DNA of 64,000 bases from Epichloe hybrida (Eukaryota > Ascomycota > Sordariomycetes > Hypocreales > Clavicipitaceae): the NCBI GenBank assembly GCA_019022495.1, contig JAFEKR010000008.1, forward strand, positions 930,001 through 994,000, read 5' to 3'. The notes under the pieces are model-generated. The model worked only from the letters and a program-made list of their open reading frames with translations. It ran no database searches and was not told where the DNA came from. Shown here piece after piece: positions 20,015 to 31,302 of this stretch (its first letter is position 1; the number at the start of each line of letters is the position of its first letter). A program made the translations under genes and the position numbers.

Positions 20015-22969
20015 TCACTTCGGACTTGCTGATTCGCCGATACTGCCACTTCCGGTACTACCGCTACTTCCGTTCGTGCCATTCCTGTCAGAGTAGTCCA
20101 TACCAGGTCGACTTGGGCCACCGCTGGGCGATTGGAAGGAACCCTCGTCGCTCGGCTCCGTAAATCCGCTCACATCGCTAAGCATGCTGGAACTACGACC
20201 TCTAGACCTGATTCCGCGAGGCTCGAAAGGAGGGGCGGTTGGGGGCGGTTGCCAGATGGCGCCGGGTAGAGTCGTCGGTGCTACGGCAGAAGATACCACC
20301 TCGCCGGACGAGCCTGCCCACATGCCCGTAGGGTAGTGAGGGAGAACTGCTGGGTTGGGGTTCCAGGCGGACGGGTGCTGTCGAAAAGCCTCATGTCTCG
20401 GCTCGTCTTTTGCAACACCGGCGGGCATCTCCATGGGCATGCCATTAGCCGCAGTAGCCAAGAATGGGTGGAAGCCTGACAGCTGAGCCTGCAAATTCCT
20501 GATTCGTTCCGACCGACTAATATTGGCGCTGTACGCATGCGCAATGCGTTCTTTGAAGTTGCTCTCTATCAGGACCTTGTTTTCTGACCAAGCGGTGCGT
20601 TCTTGACGACGACGTTCAGCTTCGTCAAGACCACGACTGTTGGCATCTGCGATGTTACGCAATTCCTTTTCCACTTTGTCGATTCTAAGACTAACTTTAT
20701 TACGCCGAAAGTTCAGGTTGACCTTTTCGAGCTCCTTGGCGCTGATTTCGCGATCCAGGTTCGTCTTGTATTCCTCAAAATACTTCTGGGCGGCATCAAA
20801 CATCTTCTTTTCGCTTGCGTAGATTTTGTCGAGTTTCTTTTTGCGCTCAGCGAGCTCCGCTGAGCTGTTGAAGCCGTCGATCTGCTCCCCGAGCGATTCA
20901 GTGTCACGTTCGGCCTGGACCTTTTGAGTCTCATGTTGCCGAATCTTTTGCTTGTGCTTCTCATCGCTGCTGCCCGCAGTAGATAGTTGATTGTCGACGA
21001 GCTCGTTTTCGCGCCTGATGGAGTTCAGCTTTGACTTGGATTCTTTGCGCCACGTCTTGAGTCGAGATCGCTCATCAGCAAGCCGGGCTTCCTCTGCTGC
21101 GATGGAGTTGCGGATAATCGTGGCGGGTGAATCTGGCCGGAGCGGTTGTTGGCCGGGAGGAGAGACGGGCGACAGTGGGTCATGCTCTCGGAAAGTTTCT
21201 TTGCCCGTTCGAATCGTTGTGGAGAGGATGACTTCGCCGTTTTGAATGTCAACAAACTCACAGGCATACGTAGATGCTGGCCGCAATCCGTATATGTCTC
21301 CTGTCCATCGCGTGCCATCGTTTTGGACTTGATCAGTCTCGTGAATGGGAAATATTCGTGTCGGTTGCCAAAATGCATTGTTGATCCTGACGTAGAAAGG
21401 TTTTGATGCGTCGACCCCGGTGGGCCTCATCGAATCTGCATGTCTACCACCCACCTTCTCCGACGCCTGCGAGGGGTCGATCTCGGGTGAGTCGGGGAAA
21501 TAGCTGGTGTTAAAGCATACTTCATCACTGCCAATGTAGGATATCCAAATCTGCCTCGGCTGACTATCAAATGGCGCGCTACCTAGATTGTGAATATCTG
21601 AGGCATTCGACGCATTCGAATCCGGGGCCCACTGTGACAATTCGTATTCCTTAACTGCGACAATCTTACTGCTTGCGAGCGCGGACCACAGCGGCTGCTG
21701 AAGCCGTACCTGTGCACTTTGCTTTCTTCGTTTTTTATTCGAACTGGCGGTGGTCGTGGAGGGCGCGTGAGATGTGCTGGTATCCGTGTCTGCTGTGTTG
21801 GAGCCACCGTCGTGAGGCGCATCTAGAGAGTGAGAGCTGCCCGTGGCGGCGCCGTTGGTTCCAGACGAAGTACCGAGAGAGGACAGCTTGCCGGCTTCAG
21901 GATCGCCGCCACCAGAAGCCGCGTTGGTTTTCTCACGTTTAAGATACCATTCGCGTACAAATCGGACAATACCTTGCGTCAATATGTGCATAGCCAATGT
22001 ACTCTGAATCCACCCGTGGGTACTTCTCTTATCGTACGTGGTGGATTTCGATTCAAAAGATTCATTTAGCAGGGCAGGCAACGACCAAGTTTCCGGAAGG
22101 TGTCGGGTGAATATGGTCCAGTGTGATTTTGTGGCGCGAATGGCTTGATGAAGTAGGATCCAAGTGAAGCAGCTTGTAACACCTCTTGAAGTACCGTCCT
22201 TGGCGTTGGTGCCGCCTCCCAAGGTGATGGCGATGACGGGCTTTGCGAATTCGAGGATACCGTCCTGTATTGGCTGCCATAGAAATACCCATACCAGGAA
22301 GAAGAAGAAGTCCATGCACAAGATAGTTACAAGCGATGGTGTATGGGAGTTGCCATCCAGAATCTCGGCCAGATTGATGTTCACGCCTGTCTTGGTGGTC
22401 ACTGGGGGGACGAAGGTGATTAAGGCAAAGCTGGCGTAGATGAGGGAAAGAGACATGTAAGGAACATGCATCAGGATGATGAGAATGGCAAGAGTGTCTT
22501 GCATAGGGAGCGACTTGACAACAGTAGCGGCAAATTCGAAGGGGTTCGAGTCTCTATGCACATCGACATTCTTCATAGCGTTGACATCTATTTGCCGGTG
22601 CCCGGAATCAACTGCGGTACCATTGTCATCCATGTGCGATTGATCTGTCTCTGTCGAGGCCTCGGAATATGTGCCAAGCGATGCTCTCCTCAGAGGATCG
22701 CCGAAGCGGGCATCAGTGGCAGCGTCGGATGCATTCTTGGAGAGCGTTCCATTGCACTGGCCGTGCGATGGAACGGGACATGGCGACGGAGACGGCCCTG
22801 CGTGGCCTGCAACGTGGTGAATGGACCTCGCAGAGCCGTCGAGATGACCATTACTCTTTCTGCCTGAAGTTCGTTTCGCAGGGCTTACAAGCCCATTCTC
22901 GTGCCTCGAGTCACGATGTGTGGTTGTTGCGCCTTGCTGTCGCTTGCCTGAGCCAGACGCACGAGGCAT
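20015..22969 (-). CDS. AcrB-like ubiquitination network membrane protein
   Basis: A single exon from the ATG at 22969 encodes 984 residues. The frame is open a further 193 codons upstream, but that part reads as 5' leader, and MPRASGSGKRQQ matches the expected basic N-terminus. It resembles Aspergillus nidulans AcrB, identified genetically through acriflavine resistance and the CreB/CreC deubiquitination pathway. It has a disordered basic N-terminus, membrane segments near residues 158-187 and 212-231 with another hydrophobic stretch near 243-255, a Ser-rich linker, a region around residues 430-560, a long coiled coil (about 615-780), and a Gly/Pro/Ser-rich tail. How AcrB acts biochemically is not settled. 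I assign the family on overall layout and residue pattern. Confidence 0.8.
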   Translation of the reverse strand: MPRASGSGKRQQGATTTHRDSRHENGLVSPAKRTSGRKSNGHLDGSARSIHHVAGHAGPSPSPCPVPSHGQCNGTLSKNASDAATDARFGDPLRRASLGTYSEASTETDQSHMDDNGTAVDSGHRQIDVNAMKNVDVHRDSNPFEFAATVVKSLPMQDTLAILIILMHVPYMSLSLIYASFALITFVPPVTTKTGVNINLAEILDGNSHTPSLVTILCMDFFFFLVWVFLWQPIQDGILEFAKPVIAITLGGGTNAKDGTSRGVTSCFTWILLHQAIRATKSHWTIFTRHLPETWSLPALLNESFESKSTTYDKRSTHGWIQSTLAMHILTQGIVRFVREWYLKREKTNAASGGGDPEAGKLSSLGTSSGTNGAATGSSHSLDAPHDGGSNTADTDTSTSHAPSTTTASSNKKRRKQSAQVRLQQPLWSALASSKIVAVKEYELSQWAPDSNASNASDIHNLGSAPFDSQPRQIWISYIGSDEVCFNTSYFPDSPEIDPSQASEKVGGRHADSMRPTGVDASKPFYVRINNAFWQPTRIFPIHETDQVQNDGTRWTGDIYGLRPASTYACEFVDIQNGEVILSTTIRTGKETFREHDPLSPVSPPGQQPLRPDSPATIIRNSIAAEEARLADERSRLKTWRKESKSKLNSIRRENELVDNQLSTAGSSDEKHKQKIRQHETQKVQAERDTESLGEQIDGFNSSAELAERKKKLDKIYASEKKMFDAAQKYFEEYKTNLDREISAKELEKVNLNFRRNKVSLRIDKVEKELRNIADANSRGLDEAERRRQERTAWSENKVLIESNFKERIAHAYSANISRSERIRNLQAQLSGFHPFLATAANGMPMEMPAGVAKDEPRHEAFRQHPSAWNPNPAVLPHYPTGMWAGSSGEVVSSAVAPTTLPGAIWQPPPTAPPFEPRGIRSRGRSSSMLSDVSGFTEPSDEGSFQSPSGGPSRPGMDYSDRNGTNGSSGSTGSGSIGESASPK

Positions 22970-24916
22970 GCGAAAGCTTACTCTGGTTGTTTCGGCACTG
23001 GACCTGCTGTTCAGAAGCTGCGCTGAACGGCCGGGCGAAAGAGGACGGATGCAACAGTCGACGACGGAAAGAGGTGCCTCAGCTCGGAATTGTCGGTCGC
23101 GATGGTCCTCGGGAGGTTCGTGGTGTGGAGGGTGGTTTCTGATGTCGTACGTGTACCGGTTGGACCAGGGGGTGGTCAGACAGTTTTGTTTTCGTGCTGG
23201 CTGCCGGGAGGAGCCGGCTGAACAAACAGTACCCTGGCACCCAGAATGGCAACGGGCGGCCGGTCGGGAACGTCGTAAGAAGTCGAGTTCAGGCCAGGAG
23301 ACGGCTGGTGAGGGTGACGATATCTGGTCTCGGAGGGATGGGTGGTGGTGAGAGGGAGAGAGCAAGAATTTTGTTTGGGTCGGCAGTGGTGCGTAAGAGA
23401 AACAGCAGACACAACATACTAGGCGGGCTTTATGAGTGGTCGGCCTGGTGCATCGGCGCAGGGCATGTGGGCTGAAAAAGCTGGAGCCTTCTGTGAGTCT
23501 ATGCCAACTTGCAATGCTCCATGCTCCATGCTCCATAACCCATAACATCCGACACGACGGAACAGGAAAAGAGCGTCAACGAAGAGTCCAAGACTGATTG
23601 ATGCCGGGCTCCGGGAGACAGACACGCTGACCGCCCATCGGACTTCTCGCGCCTCGTTTCCCCCGCGCCGACACTCTCCAAAATCTACGATACGATGGCA
23701 ATTTTGCAGTCAAGCCAAGGCATTGGCTTATAAATTGGCCGACGGCGCGTTTGCTGCAGCCGGGTTGGTGCACCCTGCATCAATGCCTGCCTGCACGGAG
23801 TACCGACCGGTCTTCTTCAGAAAAGCGAAAGCGACCAGAGTGCCGGGACCCATGTACGTAGTCATCATGGCTGGCAACGGCATTGATGACTGGCAACGGC
23901 ATTGACTTCATCTCGGCTCTCATGCACGCAGGTGTTATCGCCTGGCTCGTACGGATTACATGCGGCGTCGAGACAAGACGTCATGACATCTCCGATGCTC
24001 GTCCCGCCTGAAATTCCGTCGCTTGAGCCTACATGTACATCCCCAACTCAGCAAGTGCTCATCGCAAGCTGCAGTGCCAGTTCAGTGCATACGCGGACAA
24101 GTCTCGTGCTGCGGGCTCCTCCCGGCTTAATTCCTAAACAACGATGAGTTGAGATGCCAGACGAGAGACGTTATGCGGCAAGGGTCTTGCTAGCGCACGC
24201 TTCAGCACTTTGCGGGGAACGTGTGGCATTCTGACGACCACAAGTGGGCATGGTAAGACGTGGGAGAATCGTACGGTGCCTACATACATACATGTACGAC
24301 TTTGAGTTGTACATGTAGTTTTGTGTTTCAGATATAGTCAAGACTGTGGCACGTCGTTATTGGCCGTTTTGGTGGATACGACCGGCCGTGATGGCGAAAG
24401 AGCGGGGAAGCACCCAAATTTAAAAAATGTATCGTGCCAAAGACTAGTAGTCACAGGGCATGCGCCATGCGGTAATCCGTAATAATACCTGATCCTCCGA
24501 ATGTGGCACTCCGCCCTCAAATACCAACTTCCCAGACCGCTTGTTACTTGCATGCCTTGCTGGGGTCCAATGGTGCTTGGGGAAGAATCCTGTCGGAGCC
24601 AAACAAACACGTTTTGCAACGTTTGCATCGGTGCGCCACGGGCCGCGGAATAAACCTGACGTAGACCTGACGTTGTGCATGGACTTCTTGAAGGACCTGC
24701 GCTAACCTCTTCTCACTCTTGAGTCTTGGGCCGCTTGTTGGCTGGCTCTACATGTAAACACCACTTCCGCCTTGAAACTCTCACATCCGCAGCGCACCCC
24801 ACCCGAAGTGCATCATCGACCCAGAAAGAGACACTTCACTCCGCAAAAAAAAAAAAAGTTCCCTCTTTGACAATCCCCCGCCGTTATATTCGCAATATGC
24901 GCCTTACATCTGCGCA
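22970..24916. other. Intergenic and AcrB 5' leader
   Basis: About 1.9 kb. The part next to 22969 is probably the AcrB 5' leader. Small direct repeats are ATGCTCC three times at about 23513-23534 and a 20-bp tandem pair (GGCAACGGCATTGA...) at about 23870-23904. A poly-A run lies at 24845-24857 just before the LYR gene. No further gene was recognised. Confidence 0.5.
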
Positions 24917-25591
24917 ATGTCTGGTCCTAATCCCGAGTTGAGGAGGCAAGTCATTGCAATTTACAAGGGTAAGCTGAGCAGAATCTGGTCCCATTCACCA
25001 TGCTCCAAGCAAAGCCTTGGTTGCAGTCGTCCTTCATGGCCTGCATGGCCGCAGTCTGGTGACGACATGACATGATGATGCCGGGCTCCCCCCCCCCGAC
25101 TCAATCCAACGGCCGCAGCATGGAGTATCTAACGCCCAATCCCTAGAGCTACTTTACCTGGGACGAGAATATCCTCTGGGATACCAATACTTCCGGCCGC
25201 GCCTTCACCGAGCATTCATGTCTCGTGCTGCGGAACGAGACGAGGCCAAGATACGTGCCGGCATTTCTCAGGCAGAATTTGTGAAAAAAGGTTCGTGCCG
25301 TGGTTTGCGCTCTGTATTTTCGCCACAGGTCAACTGACAATCTCACTGTCCGCCAGAGGTTGAAGCACTGTAAGTTTTGCGAGGCATCTAGATCCCTGAA
25401 GTGTAGAATACTTCTTTCGATTTATACTGCGACCCTTCCCATGTTTTCCCATCAAAAGTCACTCGGCAACATGATAATTTCCATCTCCTCTTAAATCGCT
25501 CAATGATTCAATGGTAGCTGACTGATACTGATGTAGGTATTATCTCAAGCGGTATCGTACCCTTAGAAAGCGTTATGACCCAGACGCATGA
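24917..25591 (+). CDS. LYR-motif protein, ETFRF1/LYRM5-like
   Basis: Four small exons, 24917-24968, 25147-25290, 25357-25369 and 25537-25591, encode 87 residues. The third exon is just 13 bases. Every intron is GT-AG, with GTAAG/GTTCGT donors. The product belongs to the LYR/Complex1 superfamily of small mitochondrial matrix proteins that bind acyl carrier protein. It has the layout of ETFRF1 (LYRM5), which removes FAD from electron transfer flavoprotein: [17 protein letters not shown] across the first junction, [32 protein letters not shown], and a closing RKRYD. The human factor has the same order of motifs. No single exon makes a conspicuous open frame, so the gene is easy to miss. Assignment rests on conserved spacing; activity on ETF is inferred. 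Confidence 0.85.
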
Positions 25592-25899
25592 ATAATAATA
25601 AACCATGTTACCTATAAACCCAATCATATCAATGCATCTATATGGGGCTCCTCCGGCACTCTGTAATTGTTTGTATCAAAGGATAAGGATCAAGAACCCC
25701 AAGTGCTTCGCAACCTCGCATGCACAGGGCCACCGCCTCGGGAGGATCCTACCGTGATTAGTTTTTTTTTCGTCTTCTCATTCGTCCTGCTGGCGCTCGC
25801 AGATTACAGGAATGTCCAGCAATATGTCCTTGATGATCAGGTCGCCGGCGGATCAAGATACGAGCTGACTCAAATTGCGCGCATGCAACATTCTTCATC
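25592..25899. other. Convergent 3' spacer
   Basis: 308 bases between the LYR gene and the methyltransferase stop. No gene seen. Confidence 0.5.
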
Positions 25900-27160
25900 T
25901 TACACTCTGTTGTTCTTCCGCTTCCTTGCCCAGAAGGCGCCGACCTCGAGACACTCTCCCCAGCTTGCGCCATTGTCGCTCATCAAATCGCCCATCATTT
26001 TGCCCAGCCATACGTCCCACTCATCCTGGCTTTTCCCACCCGCTTCTCTCAAGATCGGCTCAAGTGCCTGCACTTGTTGTACAACCGTCAATAGAGCCGT
26101 TTTTCGAAGAGCGATTTGTCCCGCGGCCAGCGTTCTCTCGCTCCTCTGTTCCTTGCCCTGTGCTTCTCCCGTCTGCGTCCCATCGCGGGCGAGAATACCG
26201 CCAACACCTTCACGCTCAACGCACTTCGCTGAGCGGAATGGCTAACCTTCTTGATCTGACCTCTGTCAGAGTTTCTGATTCTTGCAAGAGCACGGGTCCA
26301 ATATAGGCACAGGGCACTGCACTCAGATCCCGAATTTCGAACGCCCGCGTCAACCAGGTGTTGTACTCGACCAAGAATGGGTTGAGAGGAGCCGACATTG
26401 GAGTGTTGGGCGACATGACATATGCCCCGAGGCTTGAGGCGGCCTCTTGCTCATCAGCTTCATCGGCAGTCGACGCAGACCCGGGCACATGTGGTCTCAG
26501 CATACGAATGAGGTGGTCAGATTCCCATATTTCAACTGTACCGCCGGGTCGAAGCAGTCGTAGATATTCGTCGATGAAGTCCTGATTTTGCCCGTGGGTT
26601 ACCGCAAGACTCATGTCCTTGACCATGATCAGATCAAACTCTTCACTGGAAAACGGCCAAGGCATCTGACGGATGTCATGATTGACGAATTCCCATTTCA
26701 TCTCGCGGTCGGGTTGCGTCGCATCTGCCGCCAAATTGGCACTGCCTGGAGAGACAGGGGCAATGTCGATTCCGGTAAAAGATATTTTGTTGTCTTTGAA
26801 AAGGCCCTTGAAATACCGGTGACACATCATGCTCCAAACCCCCGAACCGCAGCCAATTTCGAGCACTCGCCGCGGAGGCTTCTTTGACAAGGACGGAGAG
26901 CACACCGGAGCCCCAAACATTTGAATTAACAGCAAAGTTCGCAACGACTGGCGGTGTAGTTCGGTCAGGTCCGATGGCAGAGGATAGGGCAGTGCCGGGT
27001 CGTTAAGGTAGGTACGCCCATTTCGCTGAATGAAGGGCCGCGACAATAATGAGTTGTCTCCTAGTCCCTGCGCGTCCGAAGTCATGTTGGATCGAGCGGA
27101 GTGGATTGTCGTGCCACTCGTGGAGGAAACCGACTCAGCACTGAGTGTGGGGGCATTCAT
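25900..27160 (-). CDS. SAM-dependent methyltransferase (class I)
   Basis: The modelled exons are 27160-26225 and 26157-25900 (397 residues from the ATG at 27160). The Rossmann core carries motif I VLEIGCGSGVWS, the acidic motif II ISFTGIDIAP, a post-I stretch FVNHDIRQMPWPFSSEEFD, and LLRPGGTVEIWESD. The last part of the protein is helical, with KSQDEWDVWLGKM and GECLEVGAFWARKR. Two issues affect the model. The 67-bp intron is GTGCGT...CACAG but lacks a clear branch site, and the bases inside it also read as plausible protein in the downstream frame, so a small frameshift is the alternative. Upstream, a 91-bp intron (27251-27161) ends exactly at the chosen ATG, so the real N-terminus may lie further up. 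The substrate is unknown. Confidence 0.75.
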
Positions 27161-27251
27161 CTATGGGTGATTGTTATGAGAGTACGCATGGGGGGGCCGA
27201 GACGAGGTAACGGGCGAGAAGATCTGGTTGATTAGAAGTATCATTGCTTAC

Positions 27252-27674
27252 ATTGACTCCATGAAGCCCAATGGCTACGTGCCTAGACCGGCGAAGAGGG
27301 TGATGGAGGGAGTTGGGCCTGTTGGTCGCAACAGGCGGAGAGGCTGGAGAAGAGATCCAGGCAGGCGGGGGGTGAAACTGCTCGTGGACAGGAGAAGCAA
27401 CGGCTGCTGACTTGTGGTGCCCCGCGGCGGGGCGGTCCGTCTGCAGGAACGACTCGTGAACTGAGCGACTTGGCGTGGCTCCTGCTGGAGGTGCGCGAGT
27501 GGCCGAGGGGACGGCGCGAGCTAGAATCTGAGCCGTTTGTTGGCGGTGATGTCGAAACCGAGCTGGATCGGCGAGAGGTTTGATGCAGGGCTGGTTGCTG
27601 TTGTTGTCGTCTTCCTCGTCGTTGGGCTGGTCGGAGAGGGTGGTGCTGCTTGTTGTTGGGCAAGGGCACAGGCG
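27252..27674 (-). other. Possible upstream coding exon of the methyltransferase
   Basis: A 141-codon open frame runs to GGAGTCAAT|GTAAGC and joins in phase 0 across a 91-bp intron to the ATG at 27160. It reads as acidic then Pro/Ala-rich protein, e.g. QPNDEEDDNNSNQP and QTAQILARAVPSATR. It contains no ATG, so a further exon would be needed. A second frame over the same bases (209 codons) is also open, and a 43-bp GT-AG intron (27669-27627) could link the two. The alternative is that this is 5' untranslated leader. Confidence 0.35.
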
Positions 27675-30600
27675 CTATGCCTGCATTGGGCAGTGCAATT
27701 GTGTTGATGAAACCCCCATCATGCCCTTCGATCCAGGCTGGCTGAGCAGACCGAGGTTTGCGCAGACCAGCTGGACGGCCGGGCGTTTCGCTACGGGGGT
27801 CGGTCCACAGCTTCCCGTCACCCCTGCCAGCACTGAACCTTGCCTCGGCAAGTAGAAGTTGAGAGGCAATGGATACTATTGGCAGTGTACGGATTAGAGA
27901 TAGACCAGACACGCCTTGTCACCTTTCGACGAGAAACAAGTCCCTTTCCAACGGACCACAACGCGGCACCTGAACTTCCAGCAGCTTCATAGGTGATCTT
28001 AGAATTCGAAAACGAGGCTTTGAATGGCAGGTTGAACAGATTTGATGCCACCCTGCGCGTCCTTGGCCGATGGTGTCGCCCAGGGCTGCGGCGCGGCCAA
28101 TCGATTGTCGGTGATGGCTGTTTGGTAGTTGTTTGGTCTGCAGCCCTATGGCAAAACTCCTTTCAAGAAACTGATATTGATGACGGCTGTGACGCGAAGT
28201 TGCTCTGTTTATCAGCGGAAGGCTGGTCGGAATGTAGATGCCACGCACATCTTGGTAGGCTACTTCGAGCGACGCCGCGATGTCTATATCGATTTGGCCG
28301 TTAGTTTATCTTATATGCGCAACGAATGCCTCGATCATCAATTCCACCTGAGGAAGATGTTTGGTTGCCGCGTCAAGATGCTGTCCTCTCTCTGAGTAAC
28401 GATATTGGCGCATGTTATGTGTCTGGTGTATTGGCACGGCGGCTGTGTGACCGGATTGAGAGCCCGAGAGCCCTTCTGCTGAGGCAATCCATATGCTTCA
28501 GTCAGTTATCTGGAAGGACCACGCTGGCGTAGTCGTTGAAACGTGATGTGTCAAGTCGTGATGTGTAAAGTCGTGATGACGACTAGCGAGGCGTTAATGC
28601 GCATGCACCAAGAGGGGGGCTACTTCTCCGTGCTCTCACGTTATCCCCCGTGATTCTGTAATACAGTCCGCCTTGCGGTCGGTTTCCGAGAAGAGATGAA
28701 TGTTATAATGGTCAATCGCCGTGGTGTTACGGATTACAGCGAGACCGTTTATTCAGAAGCACTGGGGCCGGGTGCAGTTAGCACTAGACATTTAGGTTCC
28801 AATGTTGGATGTTTGGGCCGACCTGACACAAGCCGCTCGCAACAACAGTAATAATGAAGGAACAGCTGGGGTGGAAACGGACGCCGGGGGCGCAACCACC
28901 AAGAAAAAAGAAGAAGAGAAAAGCAAAACAAGGGTACATACGGCAAGGGTGATGTCTGGTCCGACCACTTTCAGGGAAACGGGGGAAATATTGGAGGGGA
29001 GGCGTCTGGTGTGTGGCACTGGAGTGAATCTACTGGCCAGGTGTCTGCCGTCTGCCGTCTGCCATCTGCCATCTGCCATCAATGATATCAGTGAGCGTGA
29101 TTATGCACCAGTGACGGCGATTGGCGATAGCTAATGTTGCCAAACTGTGCATGCAAGGGGACAATGTTTTTTTTTTTTTGTAACAAAAGCCAAAATGTGC
29201 GAAGCAGAGATTGTTCCGTTTCTTCCGAGCCTTGACTTGTGGACCATCCATCCTTTCAGGCTTTTATCCTTCCTTCTTGGCTGTCTAACCTTATTTCAAA
29301 CGCGAAACTAATGAACATGCTCTTGACCGACGAGCGTACGCACAACCCGCTGTTTGGAAGCGGCGAACGGGCAACTATCTCTCACGCGCAAAATCAATGG
29401 AGTAATAACTAACAACTCCCGACAACGAGAATACATTGATTGCACATGGCGGCAGGCCTATGTCATCTCTTTGGAAGCGACGAGGGCACGAGGCCTCGCA
29501 AAGTCAATCGACCCACAATTACCCTTGAATACGACCGTAAGTGACATTTAATAGAGCCTGGGTGCCTGGGGACTGTAGGAAGTAGAAGGTACTGATAGCT
29601 CCATATATCATGGGCGCGTCTCAATGTAGCCTTGATTACTGGATGTTGATTGCTCGTTGTCCCCTGAAGTGATCGGCCCGTGTGCCAAAGAGATGCTGGG
29701 ATGCAAGTAAACCTCCGCAACGACCGAGCATACGCAATTGGCCTAAAAAATGGGGTGTTTTTTAAGAAAAGAAGAAGATAGCGACGTGCATCGCGTCCTG
29801 CAAGCATCACTTGACGTGTCGGAGTTTCAGAGATCTGCGCTGTTGCTTAACAAATCTCACGCTTTCATCACCTTCTCTTTTGGAGAGGAACTTTTCGCTT
29901 CCTGAATTCAAGATAGACCATTGCCTTAGCCTCGGTCTAATCGGTTACGCGCGTCGACCAGCTGCGCGACAACTGAACAAACCTGAGATGCGTCATCCCA
30001 AGCCAAGTTCTGATAACAGTATGCTGAGTTCTGTATTGGCTGATGCAGAAACTTGGTTCGAAGGCTCTGAGAGTTGCTATCATACTCCATCTCGAGCCTA
30101 CAAAGGGTTAACGTAATGTACATAGCAGTTACAGTATATGACGTGATGTTTAAAGATTTCTTCCCTCTTTTGATTTAGCCATTTTATATTTCTTCCGTGG
30201 TCGGAAGCTTGTTCATGTGGCTTTCCGTATCTGGACTTCAGCAAGCAGGGATTATCCGCACGCGCACATGGTCGGAGCCTGCTCTTAGTTTGCAAAAAGA
30301 GCAGCCGACAAATTGTGCCGTTCCAACATCCAGTGAAAGTCTTCTCACATGAACGGAATTCAACAAGGTTCAATAGAGTGTTTAGGAAAGCCATTAAGGT
30401 CGGAGAATAGATGATAGCGCCGAAAATGGAAGTCACGTGACGCGAGTAGCTCGAAACGTGCGGTCGTTGTGGATCTTTTCTGCACGTGACCAAGCTATTG
30501 CTTGACGCAGATTGTCGAAGTGATCCATCATCGAGCAGGTAGAAGACTCTGGGTCTGCACTTCGATATCGGTCTCTATTATTCTGCCAGAGTATTTGTTG

Positions 30601-31302
30601 GTTTTCTTTCAGTGATTAAAGCCCGGCCCCGCGCCGCCACCGTTATTGTATGTGCTCTCTTGTGTCGCGATTCAGGAATTGACTAGACGGGAAGATCCCA
30701 CATCAGCAAACCCTGGTTTCGTGTCATCACTCAAAGGGCAAATCGAGCTAACTCCTCTTCTCCCTTCGGAAAAGCATAGTCCCCAACCTCATCTCAACCA
30801 TTTTTCTCGATCTATTGTCCTCAGCATCATTTGACAGCTCACCATCGTCGATTCTTGATCTCTTGGATCTTCCCGACCGCATCGCGACTCCACCAACCTC
30901 CTCATACTCCACCCTTCGATGTGGCATTAAGAATTGGTGCGCGATCTCCAACACCACAGTCTCGGGCTCTTATCAAGGCATATGCTAGAGACTTTGATCA
31001 TTCGAGCCCATGCGCCAACGCCGCGAGCTTCATATCCCACCGCCTTTCTCGAACCAATACTTGAATGACCACCCAAGTCGTCAATTTTTTGGCAACGTTT
31101 CGACAGCTCTTTCGCCACACGACCAAAGCTCCCCAGACGAGGACAAATGCTAGCCCGAGCGAGCTTTGGTGAATCTGAATATCTATTTTTCTTCTAACGA
31201 CTGCTGGAATTGCAAAGAAAATCGATTCTTGCTGCCGAGCCCTGCGCCGGCGAGCTCCCTCACTTCGCCGTTAGCCGTTAGCTCGTGAATATCATCAACG
31301 GC
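27675..31302. other. Long intergenic region, upstream of CCR4
   Basis: About 3.6 kb without a recognised gene. It holds 7-bp tandem repeats (TGCCGTC/TGCCATC) at about 29042-29078, two CACGTGAC boxes near 30433-30492, and a pyrimidine-rich stretch (30750-31280) that probably includes the CCR4 promoter and leader. I found no tRNA with a sound T-arm. Confidence 0.45.
30433..30492. promoter_or_regulatory. Pair of CACGTGAC boxes upstream of CCR4
   Basis: TCACGTGAC at 30433-30441 and GCACGTGACCA at 30482-30492, about 0.8 kb before the CCR4 start. This is the core recognised by Cbf1-like bHLH factors in yeast. Use in this fungus is inferred. Confidence 0.35.

Noticed and set aside
22970..23548. In-frame upstream extension of the AcrB-like protein (193 codons)
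   Set aside because: Composition (Cys/His/Pro-rich) is unlike the family and reads as leader. The internal ATG gives the expected N-terminus and length.
29910..29970. Possible tRNA gene on the minus strand (D-arm-like GCGCAGCTGGTCGACGCGC)
   Set aside because: No acceptable T-arm or B box follows and no acceptor stem closes.
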